Shown here: positions 28,686 to 38,666 of the stretch, in pieces
Layout: every line of letters starts with the position of its first letter
Position numbering within the stretch: position 1 is the first letter of the stretch
Source: an uncultured bacterium
GTDB lineage: Bacteria > Verrucomicrobiota > Kiritimatiellia > CAIVKH01
Assembly: GCA_903906425.1 (NCBI GenBank)
Contig: CAIVKH010000001.1
Span: 1 to 64,000, forward strand
Direction: 5' to 3'
DNA length: 64,000 nucleotides
Translations under genes and position numbers: made by a program
The notes under the pieces: model-generated
Told to the model about the DNA's origin: nothing
What the model saw: only the letters and a program-made list of their open reading frames with translations
Databases searched by the model: none

Positions 28686-29057
28686 ATGATCCAGGCAGAC
28701 AAAAGGGATTCGCAGCGAGTTTATGAGCGGGTGGCCGTCACGATCAGCGTGATTCCCGATGAGCGTTTCAAGATGAACCGCGGCCCCGTGCGCGAGGTGA
28801 CCAGCGAGATTTCCGAAAAGGGGCTGCGATTTTATGACGAGCAGGGCCTGCCGGAGGGCGCGATGGTGGAAATCTTCATCGAGCCGCCCGACGCGGTCTC
28901 GCCGATCACCCACTATGGCCGCGTGCGCTGGGTGACGCCGGCGGCCGACCGGCCCGGCTTCGACATGGGCGTGGAGCTTCTGGATGCCTCGCCGGAGGAC
29001 CGCGGCGCATGGCTCGCCTACGTCCGCAGGCGGATAAACAGCGCCGCCGCGCCGTGA
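28686..29057 (+). CDS. PilZ domain protein
   Basis: DKRDSQRVYERVAVTISV ... TSEISEKGLRFYDEQGLPEGAMVEIFIEPP ... GVELLD. Confidence 0.75.
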   Translation: MIQADKRDSQRVYERVAVTISVIPDERFKMNRGPVREVTSEISEKGLRFYDEQGLPEGAMVEIFIEPPDAVSPITHYGRVRWVTPAADRPGFDMGVELLDASPEDRGAWLAYVRRRINSAAAP

Positions 29058-29124
29058 CGCAAATTTGGTGACAGCACCCGCGTCTCGCGTAAGCTGGCGC
29101 GCAATTTTTTTGGAGAACAATCAG

Positions 29125-29448
29125 ATGAGCAAATCCGCACAATTCGACAATGTCAGCGTGGTGGCCAAGGCGAACGTGTATTTCGACGGCAAGGTCGTCA
29201 GCCACACGGTTCTTCTCGCCGGCGGCGTGAAGAAGACCCTCGGCCTGATTTATCCCGGCACGTTCACGTTCAACACGGGCGCGCCGGAAAAGATGGAGAT
29301 CATCGCCGGCGCGTGCCGCGTGAAGCAGGCGGGCGAAGCCGCGTGGAAGGATTACGCCGCCGGCACCGCGTTCGACGTGCCCGGAAATTCGAAGTTCGAC
29401 ATCGCAGTGGATTCGGGCATCGCCGAGTACATCTGCTCGTTCGGCTGA
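29125..29448 (+). CDS. ppnP: Pyrimidine/purine nucleoside phosphorylase (DUF1255/YaiE family)
   Basis: FDNVSVVAKANVYFDGKVVSHTVLLAGGVKKTLGLIYPGTFTFNTGAPEKMEIIAG. Confidence 0.9.
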   Translation: MSKSAQFDNVSVVAKANVYFDGKVVSHTVLLAGGVKKTLGLIYPGTFTFNTGAPEKMEIIAGACRVKQAGEAAWKDYAAGTAFDVPGNSKFDIAVDSGIAEYICSFG

Positions 29449-29479
29449 GCCGCTCGACGGCGGCCGGTGCTCCAAATCG

Positions 29480-29508
29480 AAAAGGCCTCCGTGTTGCGGA
29501 GGCCTTTT
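29480..29508 (+). terminator. Rho-independent-like terminator after ppnP
   Basis: aaaaggcctccgtgttgcggaggcctttt hairpin with 3' T-run. Confidence 0.85.
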
Positions 29509-29526
29509 AGATCTGGAGTCGCTCTT

Positions 29527-29573
29527 TTCCAATCATTGGAAATCACGGCGGCGCAATTTTCCAATGATTGGAA
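29527..29573. repeat. Paired-palindrome array 10 (2 copies, 32-bp phase)
   Basis: ttccaatcattggaa 29527-29541; ttccaatgattggaa 29559-29573. Confidence 0.98.
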
Positions 29574-29596
29574 GTTCCGGTTCCGGCCGGCATCGG

Positions 29597-32500
29597 TCAG
29601 AACAGGGGCAGGCCGCCGGGGGCGTTGAGGGGGTTTCCGCCCTGGGCCGGCGGGACGAGCCGCTGGAATTCGGCGTTTCCGGCGAGCGGGCTGAAGGCGG
29701 AGGCGTCGCGGCGGATGATTTCGCGGACGGGTTCGCCGCCCTGCTGGATGGCGATGCGGAGTTCGCCAAGCGCGGGGCCGGGCTGCTGCATGGCGATGAG
29801 GCATTTTGCCAGGTCGACGCGGCGGGCGGAATCTGTGGGGGAGCGGAGGAGATATTTTTGGAGCATGGCGGCGACGCGGTCGGCGCGCTTCATTTCGCCA
29901 TACATCTGGGCGATCTGGAGGATGACCTGCGGGGGCAGGCCCTGCTGGCCGACGATGCTGTCGGCGAGGCCGTCCATGCGGGGGGCCATGTTCATGCTGC
30001 GATAAATGCCGAGCAGTTCCAGCGCGAGGTTGAGGTCGCCGCCCTTGGAGAGGGTGACTTCGAGGACGTCGCGGCGCGCGTTGGCCTTTTCCAGGTTTTT
30101 GATCTGGTCGAGGAAGGAGGAGACCTTGGTGTTCTCCGTGTCCTGGGAGAGGAAGTTCTCGATGATCTTGCGCGCGTCGGTGAAGCGGAGCTGCTGCATG
30201 TAGGCGTCGGCGAGGCGGAAGTTGGCCTCGGGGCTGAGGGGATAGAGTTCGATGGATTGCTTGAAGGCGTATTCGGCCTCGCTGAACATGTGGCGGGCGA
30301 TGTAGATGCCGGCGATGGCGCTGCGCAGCTTGCTGAAGGTTTTGCGCGCGACGACGTCGGTGAAAAATTCGGGCCGGCCGCCGATGCGCCACGTTATCAT
30401 TTTCCCGGCTGCGGTCTTCGCCGGGGCGTTGGTCGCCTCGACATTTTGCCCGGCCGTTTCGGCCACATCGAGCGGCTCGACTTCGATCTGGTCGGAAAGT
30501 TTGAGCGCCTTGCGGACATCCGTGGCGGTCTTGATCGTGTCGGGCATGTTGGTCTTCGTGCCGATGAGATATTGGGTGTACCAGTCCCAGAAGGCGCGGT
30601 CGTTTTTGACGGTTTCCGGCGAGAGCTGCGGAACCTGCTCGGTGTTGAGCTTCATGATCAGGCCGTGCGGCTCGAGGTAGGGATACATCCATGGGATGAC
30701 GTAGCTTTCCTCGACGTAGAAGGCGTTGGTGCGCTTGTTGTGCTTGAAGATCATGTCGCACAGGATGCCGTTGATCATCATGACGCCGCCGACGCCCTGC
30801 ACCTGCACGCGGCCGCCTTCGAAGCTGACATCGGCGCCGGCCTGCACCTTGCCGGACTGCACGTCCTGCACGTATTGCTGGAAGGCCAGATTGCTGTCCT
30901 GCTGCGACGGGATGTAGATGAGGTCGCCGTAAAGGTCGCGCATGACGTTCATGTAGGTGTTGTCGGCCAGCGCGTTTTGAGTGATCAGATACACGTCGGA
31001 GCGGAAGTGGCCGCAGTAGATCATCCAGGTCGGCACGAAACGGCCCGGATCGGTTCCACCGAAGAAGATCGCATTTTGTTCCATCGGCGGCGGGTAGTTC
31101 GGATTCGGGAAAAGTTTTACCTGCTCTTCGGGAATGTCCTTGAGGATTTCCGGCGCGCCGCCCATCTCCCATGCGCCGAACTGCCAGCCGAAGTCGTGCT
31201 TGTTCATCTGCGCGCCACCGTCAATGCGGATCTGTTCGGGATCGCAATAGTTCTGATAGATGAGCACGCCCGGCATCCCGAGGCTGGCCAGCGTGAAGGC
31301 GTAGGTGACGAATTTGCGCCCGCCGAGGATGACGTCCAGATGGGTGAGAAGGAAGATCACGCCGAAGCCGAGCCACAGCGAATAGATCGCGTGCGACTGG
31401 ATGAATTGCACGCGGCCGATGAACAGCGTCTGGATGTCCATTTCAAGATTCTGGAACGTGATGAAAATCACGCTCAGCGACAGGAACGCCGCGACAGTCA
31501 TCAGCAAAACGCGCTGCAGGTTCGACTCGATTTCACAGCGCAGTTCAACGGCGGATTTACTCAACGAAAAAATTGCGGCGACGGCCGCCGGCGGGCCGAA
31601 GATGAAAAAAAGAATGATGAGCCGGTATTTCCACTCCATGCTTTCCTTGCCCAGATGCAGCATCCATTGCAGGTCCGCATAGAGCAGGCCAAGGCCGGTA
31701 AGCCCGATGATGGCCCAGGCGATGAGCATCGTCCAGAAGCCGGATTCCTCTTTTTCTTCCCACAGCCGCCTGAAATAGTTCACGGCTGTGATCATCAGGC
31801 CGAAGAACGCCAGCGGGAAAATCATCATGCCGAGCAGGCGATAAAGTTCGCCGATTTTGCCCAGGTTGACGCCCTTGATTTCGGCCACGCTGTCAATCAC
31901 GCCCAGCACGACCGTCAGTGCGGCGAGCGCCACGGCGACATAGATGGCCTTGATGCGGCGGCCGCCCCAGTTGAAGCTCCACGTGCAGAACGGCAGCGCG
32001 CCGAGCACGGCAATCGGCATCGTGAACTGGCCGCGAAGGTCGCGCAGATAGGCCTCGACCTGCTGGAGAAAGTGCGAGCCGAAAATGTCGGCCACGTTGA
32101 TCGCCTCGTACTGGCCGCGTGTGATCGCGTGCATGAAACCTTCCCACGTGCGCGGATAGCCCCAGTTGATCGGTGGGTTTTGTTCTGAAGCGAAGCTCAT
32201 GAAAAAGTTGAACGACAGCCCCGCCATCGCCGCCCAAAGAGCAAATGTAACCTCGCGGCCACGCTTCAAACCGGCTCGCCACGCGATCGCTGGCACGGCC
32301 AGAAGGGTGAATGTTTCGACCCAGAATCCGATGTGCTGTGAAACAGGAAACGGCCCGGCGACCCACTTCCACGAATCCGCGTGCGCCGCCCCGGCGAGGA
32401 CGTTCATGATCACCACCGCGATGATGCCGAGACCCGCCACCGCGTAGGTGGCGAACAATTCCAGATCGCGCACGAGAAGGCCGACGGCCAGCGCTGGGCC

Positions 32501-33262
32501 GAGGAACAGCAGCGTCTGATGGTTCGTGAGGCCGAGGCCGAAGACGTACCACATCAGGATCATCGTCCCCATTTCCTTCGGCCGGCTCATCCAGCGGTAC
32601 AAAAGCACGAGGCACGCGATCTGGAACGCCGCGTTCAGCGCGTACACTTCCACGATGGTGGACTGCGACCAGAGCACCGGGCTGAACGCCAGCAGCAACC
32701 CGCTGACCACGCCGCCGGTCAGGCAGATGAGCGATTCCTGTTTCTCGCCGAGCACCTCGGTCGCTTTTTTCAGCCCGCGCAGCATGTCCAGACCCGAGCG
32801 GCTCACCAGCATCGCCTGCATTCCGCACGCCAGCGCGCCGAAGAAATTCGAGCACAGGCCGACGGACCACGCCGGGTTCGGATGCCAGTCGCCCTTGTAC
32901 TGCCCGAACAGAAGCTTGATCGACTTCCACACGATCAGCTCGTTCGAATCTGGCGTGCCGAAATATTTCACCCAATGGAAAATCCAGTTGAAGAACCAGG
33001 TGAACAGCGTCCAGATCGGATAGCCCGGCGGATGCGGCACGCCCAGATAATCCGAACCGGTGCAAAGCTCGCCCGAATCCTCCAGCGTCACCGTCGGCGC
33101 ATTGGTGTGGAAATACACCGCGAACGTCGCGAGGAACGCGATCCAGAACGCCCACTTGTCCACGCGCCGGAAAAACGCCCCCGTCTCCTGATCGGAAACG
33201 GGCTCGGGAATGGGCGGGGCGACCGCCTCAAGCGATCGCGAAACAGACTCAGGTTTTGCCAT
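29597..33262 (-). CDS. DUF2723 multi-pass membrane protein with C-terminal TPR-like region
   Basis: TVTLEDSGELCTGSDYLGVPHPPGYPIWTLF N-terminal motif; many TM segments. Confidence 0.85.
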   Translation of the reverse strand: MAKPESVSRSLEAVAPPIPEPVSDQETGAFFRRVDKWAFWIAFLATFAVYFHTNAPTVTLEDSGELCTGSDYLGVPHPPGYPIWTLFTWFFNWIFHWVKYFGTPDSNELIVWKSIKLLFGQYKGDWHPNPAWSVGLCSNFFGALACGMQAMLVSRSGLDMLRGLKKATEVLGEKQESLICLTGGVVSGLLLAFSPVLWSQSTIVEVYALNAAFQIACLVLLYRWMSRPKEMGTMILMWYVFGLGLTNHQTLLFLGPALAVGLLVRDLELFATYAVAGLGIIAVVIMNVLAGAAHADSWKWVAGPFPVSQHIGFWVETFTLLAVPAIAWRAGLKRGREVTFALWAAMAGLSFNFFMSFASEQNPPINWGYPRTWEGFMHAITRGQYEAINVADIFGSHFLQQVEAYLRDLRGQFTMPIAVLGALPFCTWSFNWGGRRIKAIYVAVALAALTVVLGVIDSVAEIKGVNLGKIGELYRLLGMMIFPLAFFGLMITAVNYFRRLWEEKEESGFWTMLIAWAIIGLTGLGLLYADLQWMLHLGKESMEWKYRLIILFFIFGPPAAVAAIFSLSKSAVELRCEIESNLQRVLLMTVAAFLSLSVIFITFQNLEMDIQTLFIGRVQFIQSHAIYSLWLGFGVIFLLTHLDVILGGRKFVTYAFTLASLGMPGVLIYQNYCDPEQIRIDGGAQMNKHDFGWQFGAWEMGGAPEILKDIPEEQVKLFPNPNYPPPMEQNAIFFGGTDPGRFVPTWMIYCGHFRSDVYLITQNALADNTYMNVMRDLYGDLIYIPSQQDSNLAFQQYVQDVQSGKVQAGADVSFEGGRVQVQGVGGVMMINGILCDMIFKHNKRTNAFYVEESYVIPWMYPYLEPHGLIMKLNTEQVPQLSPETVKNDRAFWDWYTQYLIGTKTNMPDTIKTATDVRKALKLSDQIEVEPLDVAETAGQNVEATNAPAKTAAGKMITWRIGGRPEFFTDVVARKTFSKLRSAIAGIYIARHMFSEAEYAFKQSIELYPLSPEANFRLADAYMQQLRFTDARKIIENFLSQDTENTKVSSFLDQIKNLEKANARRDVLEVTLSKGGDLNLALELLGIYRSMNMAPRMDGLADSIVGQQGLPPQVILQIAQMYGEMKRADRVAAMLQKYLLRSPTDSARRVDLAKCLIAMQQPGPALGELRIAIQQGGEPVREIIRRDASAFSPLAGNAEFQRLVPPAQGGNPLNAPGGLPLF

Positions 33263-33389
33263 AAACGGATTTGCTCCAAGCCGCGCCACGTCGCGGCACA
33301 AAGGGCGGAAAGCTACGTTTTCGCCGCCCGCCGCGTCAAGCGCCGCCTGCCTATGACATCCGCCGCCCCCGTTCTGCTCAAAATCACAT

Positions 33390-33437
33390 TTTCAATCATT
33401 GGAAACTTTCGCCATCGAACTTCTCCAATGATTGGAA
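33390..33437. repeat. Paired-palindrome array 11 (2 copies, 33-bp phase, both with 1 mismatch)
   Basis: tttcaatcattggaa 33390-33404; ctccaatgattggaa 33423-33437. Confidence 0.93.
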
Positions 33438-33468
33438 CTCGCGCAGGCGGCCCGCGCGGACCGCTACG

Positions 33469-35232
33469 TCAGCGCGAAAAACGTTCCCAGAACGGACGCT
33501 GTTTCGGCTTCGTTGATTTCGGATGCGGCGGCGCGCCGGTCATCGTCGGCTCCTGGTCGCGCGAGGCTTTCCGGTGTGCCGTCGGTTTGACGGTTGGATC
33601 GAAGGGCTTCTTCCGGCGAAACTCGCCATGAAACGCCTTCTTCTCAAACGGGCGGCGCGGCTGATCCTGATGTGAAGCCGGGGCCGCAGGTTTCTGTCCC
33701 TCGCGCGGCGCCTCATCGCTTCGGCGCGGCGGACGATCTTCGTGGCGAATTTCGCGATGGAATTCGCGGCGCGGTTGCTCGCGGTGCTGTTCGCGCGGTT
33801 GATCGCCGTGATGCCCGGCCAGCGGAGCCCGCGGCGCTGCTTCGGGCGCCGGACGTTCGCGCGGCGGTTCGGCCCGCGGCGCTTCGTCGCGAGGCGGATG
33901 CGCGGCCGGGCCGCGTTGTTCATCCCGATGCGGGCGGTGGAAAGGCTTCTTGAAATGAGAACGATCCTGTCCGCCGAATCGCGGACGTTCATCCCGGCGT
34001 GGACGTTCATCGCGGGGCGGCCTTTCCTGCCGCTGCTCCTGCGCCGGTCCGCCCTGTTCCCGCGGATGCTCTGCGCGATGGCTTCGCGCCGGAAACTGCG
34101 CGGATCGCGAATCGAAACCTTCGAGGTATCGGCGTTCGATCGGCGCGCGCAGAACCCGCTCGATCTGCCGGACCATGTCCGCATCCTCGCGCGTCACCAG
34201 CGTGAACGCGTCGCCGGATTTCGCGGCGCGGCCGGTGCGGCCGATGCGGTGCGTGTAGTGATCAATCGTATCGGGCATGTCGAAGTTGATGACGTGGGAA
34301 ATTCCCGAAACGTCGATGCCGCGCGCGGCCACGTCGGTCGCGACAAGAATCTGAAACTGCCCGCTGCGGAATCCGTCCATCGCGCGCTTGCGCTGGCTTT
34401 GCGAAAGGTCGCCCTGGATGGAGGAGGCGCGGAAGCCCGCGTTCACGAGCGTATCGCCGAGTTTTTTCGCGCGGTGGCGCGTGCGGGTGAAAATTAGCAC
34501 GGGGCCGGCGTCGGTGCGGCGCAGCAGCTCGACGAGCACCGCCGCCTTGTCTTCCTGTTTGACGGGAAAAATAGAGTGGCTGACGGTTTCGACGGGCGCG
34601 GCGTGGCCGATCTTGATTTCCTTCGGGTCGCGCAAAATTTGCTGTGCGAGCTTGCGGATTTCGGGCGGCATCGTCGCGGAGAAAAGCAGCGTCTGCCGGT
34701 TCGCCGAAACGCGTTTGATGATATTCTTGATGTCGGGCAGGAAGCCCATGTCGAACATTTGGTCGGCTTCGTCGAGCACGAGAATTTCGACGCGGTCGAG
34801 GCGGATCGAGCCCTGCTGCAGATGATCGAGCAAACGGCCCGGACAGGCGACGACGATTTCCGCGCCGCGGCGGATCGCGTCGAATTGCGGCCGGTAGCTC
34901 ACGCCGCCGAAAATCATCGCGGTGTGCAGATGCGTGCCGCGACCGAGTTCGTGAACGACTCCGGTGATCTGTTCGGCGAGTTCGCGCGTCGGCCCGATGA
35001 TGAGCGCGCGGACGTGGCGGCTCGGGCCGGACATGAATTTCTGCAAAATTGGCAGCACGAACGCGGCGGTCTTGCCGGTGCCGGTCTGCGCCACGCCGAC
35101 GACATCGCGGCCTTCGAGCACCGCGGGGATCGCCTCGGCCTGGATGGGCGTCGGCGTTTCGAAGCCGTGCCTCTTCAGGTTCTCGGCGATGGGCTCTGCA
35201 AAATTAAATGATTCAAATGTCGTCACAAGCAC
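33469..35232 (-). CDS. DEAD-box RNA helicase (RhlE-like) with long R/E/P/H-rich C-terminal tail
   Basis: TPTPIQAEAIPAVL, AQTGTGKT, VLDEADQMFDMGF, SATMP, HRIGRTGRA. Confidence 0.92.
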   Translation of the reverse strand: MLVTTFESFNFAEPIAENLKRHGFETPTPIQAEAIPAVLEGRDVVGVAQTGTGKTAAFVLPILQKFMSGPSRHVRALIIGPTRELAEQITGVVHELGRGTHLHTAMIFGGVSYRPQFDAIRRGAEIVVACPGRLLDHLQQGSIRLDRVEILVLDEADQMFDMGFLPDIKNIIKRVSANRQTLLFSATMPPEIRKLAQQILRDPKEIKIGHAAPVETVSHSIFPVKQEDKAAVLVELLRRTDAGPVLIFTRTRHRAKKLGDTLVNAGFRASSIQGDLSQSQRKRAMDGFRSGQFQILVATDVAARGIDVSGISHVINFDMPDTIDHYTHRIGRTGRAAKSGDAFTLVTREDADMVRQIERVLRAPIERRYLEGFDSRSAQFPARSHRAEHPREQGGPAQEQRQERPPRDERPRRDERPRFGGQDRSHFKKPFHRPHRDEQRGPAAHPPRDEAPRAEPPRERPAPEAAPRAPLAGHHGDQPREQHREQPRREFHREIRHEDRPPRRSDEAPREGQKPAAPASHQDQPRRPFEKKAFHGEFRRKKPFDPTVKPTAHRKASRDQEPTMTGAPPHPKSTKPKQRPFWERFSR

Positions 35233-35311
35233 TCCGATCTATTAGTTCCACCGAACCCTACCACGGCCCGCGCGGGAAAGCAGGCAAATCGCAAACACCC
35301 GAAATCATGGT

Positions 35312-35358
35312 TTCCAATCATTGGAAAATGCGGCAGGCTGTTTTTCCAATCATTGGAA
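35312..35358. repeat. Paired-palindrome array 12 (2 copies, 32-bp phase)
   Basis: ttccaatcattggaa 35312-35326 and 35344-35358; divergent gap. Confidence 0.98.
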
Positions 35359-35374
35359 CTTTGGGAGATTCGCG

Positions 35375-36862
35375 ATGCGGAAATTTTTCTTCTCGATTTG
35401 TTTTGCAGCAGCCGCGGCGGTCGCGGCGGACAAACCCAACGTGATTTTCATCCTGGCCGATGACATCGGCTATGGGGATGTGGGCTGCTACGGCGCAACC
35501 GCGGTGAAGACGCCGAGCGTGGACCGGTTGGCGAAAAGCGGGCTGCGGTTCACCGACGGGCACGCGCCGTCGGCGACATGTACGCCGACGCGGTATTCGC
35601 TGATGACGGGGGAATATCCGTGGCGCAAAAAGGGGACCGGAATCCTGCCCGGCGATGCGAAGCTGATCATCGATCCGGCGCGCACGACGCTGCCGAAAGT
35701 TTTCAAGCAGGCGGGTTACACGACGGGATGCGTCGGCAAATGGCATCTCGGGCTGGGCGACGGCAACCTCGATTGGAACAAGTTGATCGCACCGGGGCCG
35801 AATCAGGTCGGCTTCGATCATTCGTTTCACATGGCGGCGACGGGCGACCGCGTGCCGTGCGTTTTCATCGAGAACGGGCACGTGGTCGGGCTGTCGCCGG
35901 ACGATCCGATCGAGGTGGATTATCTGAAGAAAGTCGGCGACGACCCGACGGGCAAGGAACATCCGGAGCTGCTGAAGATGGGGCTGACGCACGGGCACGA
36001 TTGCACGATCATCAATGGCATCAGCCGGATTGGCTACATGAAGGGCGGCAAGTCGGCGCGGTGGACGGATGAGAATATCTGCGATGTGTTCACCGGCGAG
36101 GCGCTGAAGTTCATCGAGGCAAACAAAGCCAAACCATTCTTTCTCTATTTCGCCACGCACGACATCCACGTGCCGCGCGTGCCGAATCCGCGCTTCGTCG
36201 GCAAGACGGCGATGGGCCCGCGCGGCGATGCGATCGTTTCGTTCGATGACTCGGTGCGGCGCGTGATGGAGACGCTGGAGAACTGCGGCATCGCATCGAA
36301 CACGATCGTGATTGTTTCGAGCGACAACGGGCCGGTGATCGACGACGGCTATGCGGATGGAGCCAAGGAAAAGCTTGGCGACCACAAACCGGCGGGGCCG
36401 TTCAAGGGCGGGAAATATTCGCTCTACGAAGGCGGCACGCGCGAGCCGTTCATCGTGAGCTGGCCCGGTCACATCAAGCCGGGCGAGTCCGATGCGCTCG
36501 TCTGCCAGATGGATTTCCTCGCGAGCTTCGCGGCGATGCTCGGAGTGAAACTTCCCGAGAACGAAAAGTTCGACAGCCAGAACGTCATGCCCGCGCTGCT
36601 TGGCGAATCGAAGAAGGGCCGCGATGTCCTGATCGAACACACGACGCCGATCGCCATCCGGATGGGGAACTGGAAATACATTCCGTTCCCGAAGGGAGCG
36701 GAACTTTACGACCTCTCGAAGGACCCTGGCGAAACGAACAACATCATCGCCGATCATCCCGACATCGTCGCGAAGTGCGTCGCCGAAATGGCGAAGATCC
36801 GCGACGGCCGCGATGAGGGACTTCCGGTCGGCGCAAAGGGCGCGAAGAAGAAACAAAACTGA
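35375..36862 (+). CDS. Secreted sulfatase (arylsulfatase family)
   Basis: KPNVIFILADDIGYGDVGCYGA; SATCTPTRYSLMTGEY (C-x-P/T-x-R formylglycine site); signal peptide MRKFFFSICFAAAAAVAA. Confidence 0.92.
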   Translation: MRKFFFSICFAAAAAVAADKPNVIFILADDIGYGDVGCYGATAVKTPSVDRLAKSGLRFTDGHAPSATCTPTRYSLMTGEYPWRKKGTGILPGDAKLIIDPARTTLPKVFKQAGYTTGCVGKWHLGLGDGNLDWNKLIAPGPNQVGFDHSFHMAATGDRVPCVFIENGHVVGLSPDDPIEVDYLKKVGDDPTGKEHPELLKMGLTHGHDCTIINGISRIGYMKGGKSARWTDENICDVFTGEALKFIEANKAKPFFLYFATHDIHVPRVPNPRFVGKTAMGPRGDAIVSFDDSVRRVMETLENCGIASNTIVIVSSDNGPVIDDGYADGAKEKLGDHKPAGPFKGGKYSLYEGGTREPFIVSWPGHIKPGESDALVCQMDFLASFAAMLGVKLPENEKFDSQNVMPALLGESKKGRDVLIEHTTPIAIRMGNWKYIPFPKGAELYDLSKDPGETNNIIADHPDIVAKCVAEMAKIRDGRDEGLPVGAKGAKKKQN

Positions 36863-36876
36863 GCGGCTGCGAAATT

Positions 36877-36924
36877 TTCCAATCATTGGAAATTTGCGGC
36901 CCCGGTCTTTTCCAACGATTGGAA
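36877..36924. repeat. Paired-palindrome array 13 (2 copies, 33-bp phase)
   Basis: ttccaatcattggaa 36877-36891; ttccaacgattggaa 36910-36924 (1 mismatch). Confidence 0.96.
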
Positions 36925-37007
36925 GTTTGCGGCATCGGCGCCGGAGGCGGGGCCCGCGCAACTCGGTCTTCCATCTGGACGGCGTTTGAACTAAAAACCC
37001 GCGCGAC

Positions 37008-38567
37008 ATGTACCGGCTGATTTTCTTGAACGGAAAAATGAAGGGCCGCCGCCTGGCGGTGCGCGAAGGATCCATTGTGATCGGTCGCGACCCGGCGTGT
37101 CACGTGGCGCTGGAGGACGACGAGTCGGTCGCGCCGCGGCATGCGTCCATCGAGGAGCGGGGCGGGTCGCATTTTCTTTGCGCCTTCGATGCGGCCCATG
37201 CGCTGCAGGTGAACGGCCGGCCGGTGGTCGAGGCGGTGCTGAAGAATGGCGACAAGATTGATGTCGGCCGCACGCAGCTTGAGTTTCATCTCATTTACGA
37301 CCAGTCGCCGGTGGGCGAGAAACGCAGCATCAGCGGGCTGCAGGTTCTGACGCTGCTGGTGATCGCGGGCATCGTGGCGGCGGAGATTTATTTCGTCGTG
37401 GTCGCGCCGATGCGGCAGAAGACGCCGAAGCTCGATGCCGCCTCGCTGGCGGCGGTGCGGAAGGCGGCGCTGGCGAAGAAACAGCAGTCGAACGCCGTGC
37501 CGGTGGTGGTGACCGCGACCAACAACCCGGAGATGGCCCAGGCGCGCGCGATGATCGATGCGATGATTGCGGCGAGCAACTCGGTTCCGACGGCCGTTTT
37601 CACGTCGCCGATTCCTGCGACCGCGATCTCTCCGCCGCCGCCGTCGCCGGTCGCGCCGCCTTCGCCGACAGTGCCGGTCATCGTCCCGCCGAGCAACGAT
37701 GTGGCGCGCCAGAACGCGCTGGTGGAAACTTCCGCGCCGCCGCGCGCCGTGACGCCGACGCCGGTCGAGCCGGCCGAGGATCCGGTGGTCGCCGAGGCAA
37801 AGCAGATGCTGCAGGCCGCGCTTGCGCGCGCCGCGGCGGGCGACCTGCCGCAGGCCGATACGGCGCTAGATCGCATCCAATTCATGGCGCCCGATTTTCT
37901 TCCCGCCTACACCGAGCGCGCGAAAATTCTTGAAAAGCTCGGGCGGTATCGCGACGCGGCGGCGCAGTGGAAGGAAGTCGAGAAGCGCGCCGCGGGCACG
38001 CCGCAGGCCTCCGCGGCAAAGAGCGAACAGGAGCGGATGGCGGCGCTCGAAACGGCGGCGAAGAACTCCGCGGTCGCCGCGGCAAAAGCCGCCGCGGTTG
38101 CGGCCGCCAGCAGGCCGCTGCGGATTCTTTCGATCGAGCGGGAGCGGTTCCAGTCCACGCGCGATTACGACGAAATGCGGGTGCTGCGGATCAACCTGCT
38201 GCAGAATTCCGGCGAGGCCATCAACCCCGCGGACGTCGGCGTCATGGTTTATTTCTTCGACCGCAACATCGACAACGACAAGATTGCGCTGACCCGCGCG
38301 GTCGTTCCCGAAAAAGTGCTGCGTCTGGACGGCCGCTGGCCGCCGGGCGAGTCCAAGTCGGTCACCGCGACCTACGTCGTGCCGCAAAATTTCCGCAACG
38401 AGGAGCTTCGCCTGCAGGGCCAGCACTGCGTTTATGCCGGCCACCGCGTCCAGCTTTTCTACAAGGGCAAGCTCGTTGACGAGGACGCCAGCCCCGCCGA
38501 ACTGCTCAACGCGCCGCTGGTCAAACCCGTGACGAAGACGGATGCGGATGCGCCGGTGGGCCGCTGA
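37008..38567 (+). CDS. FHA-domain membrane protein
   Basis: FLNGKMKGRRLAVREGSIVIGRDPACHVALEDDESVAPRHASIEERGG FHA motifs; TM QVLTLLVIAGIVAAEIYFVV. Confidence 0.88.
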   Translation: MYRLIFLNGKMKGRRLAVREGSIVIGRDPACHVALEDDESVAPRHASIEERGGSHFLCAFDAAHALQVNGRPVVEAVLKNGDKIDVGRTQLEFHLIYDQSPVGEKRSISGLQVLTLLVIAGIVAAEIYFVVVAPMRQKTPKLDAASLAAVRKAALAKKQQSNAVPVVVTATNNPEMAQARAMIDAMIAASNSVPTAVFTSPIPATAISPPPPSPVAPPSPTVPVIVPPSNDVARQNALVETSAPPRAVTPTPVEPAEDPVVAEAKQMLQAALARAAAGDLPQADTALDRIQFMAPDFLPAYTERAKILEKLGRYRDAAAQWKEVEKRAAGTPQASAAKSEQERMAALETAAKNSAVAAAKAAAVAAASRPLRILSIERERFQSTRDYDEMRVLRINLLQNSGEAINPADVGVMVYFFDRNIDNDKIALTRAVVPEKVLRLDGRWPPGESKSVTATYVVPQNFRNEELRLQGQHCVYAGHRVQLFYKGKLVDEDASPAELLNAPLVKPVTKTDADAPVGR

Positions 38568-38607
38568 TCCGGCGCGACGCCGCAGCCAGCGCGGCGACCG
38601 CGAAGTC

Positions 38608-38654
38608 TTCCAATGATTGGAAATTTGCGCGGCCGGTTTTTCCAATCATTGGAA
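38608..38654. repeat. Paired-palindrome array 14 (2 copies, 32-bp phase)
   Basis: ttccaatgattggaa 38608-38622; ttccaatcattggaa 38640-38654; convergent gap. Confidence 0.98.
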
Positions 38655-38666
38655 ATGACCGGAGCG

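Noticed and set aside
26272-28689. 805-aa plus-strand ORF
   Set aside because: Antisense to the TPR lipoprotein and crosses array 9; low-complexity G/A/R-rich translation with no domain.
29352-31172. Long minus-strand ORF of 606 aa and similar ORFs containing SNHWK/SNDWK/FQSLE/FPMIGK peptides
   Set aside because: These peptides are translations of the TTCCAATSATTGGAA arrays in different frames; most such ORFs run out of frame with well-supported genes. Only the two signal-peptide cases (6526 and 7707 starts) and the GH43 C-terminus (52040) are accepted as coding.
29564-32188. 874-aa plus-strand ORF
   Set aside because: Antisense to the DUF2723 membrane protein; long antisense ORFs are expected in GC-rich DNA, and the composition (E/D/A/V/R-rich, no recognisable domain) looks spurious.
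33540-34184. Separate R-rich ORFs in the C-terminal region of the RhlE-like helicase
   Set aside because: Frame-shifted readings of the low-complexity R/E/P/H-rich helicase tail.
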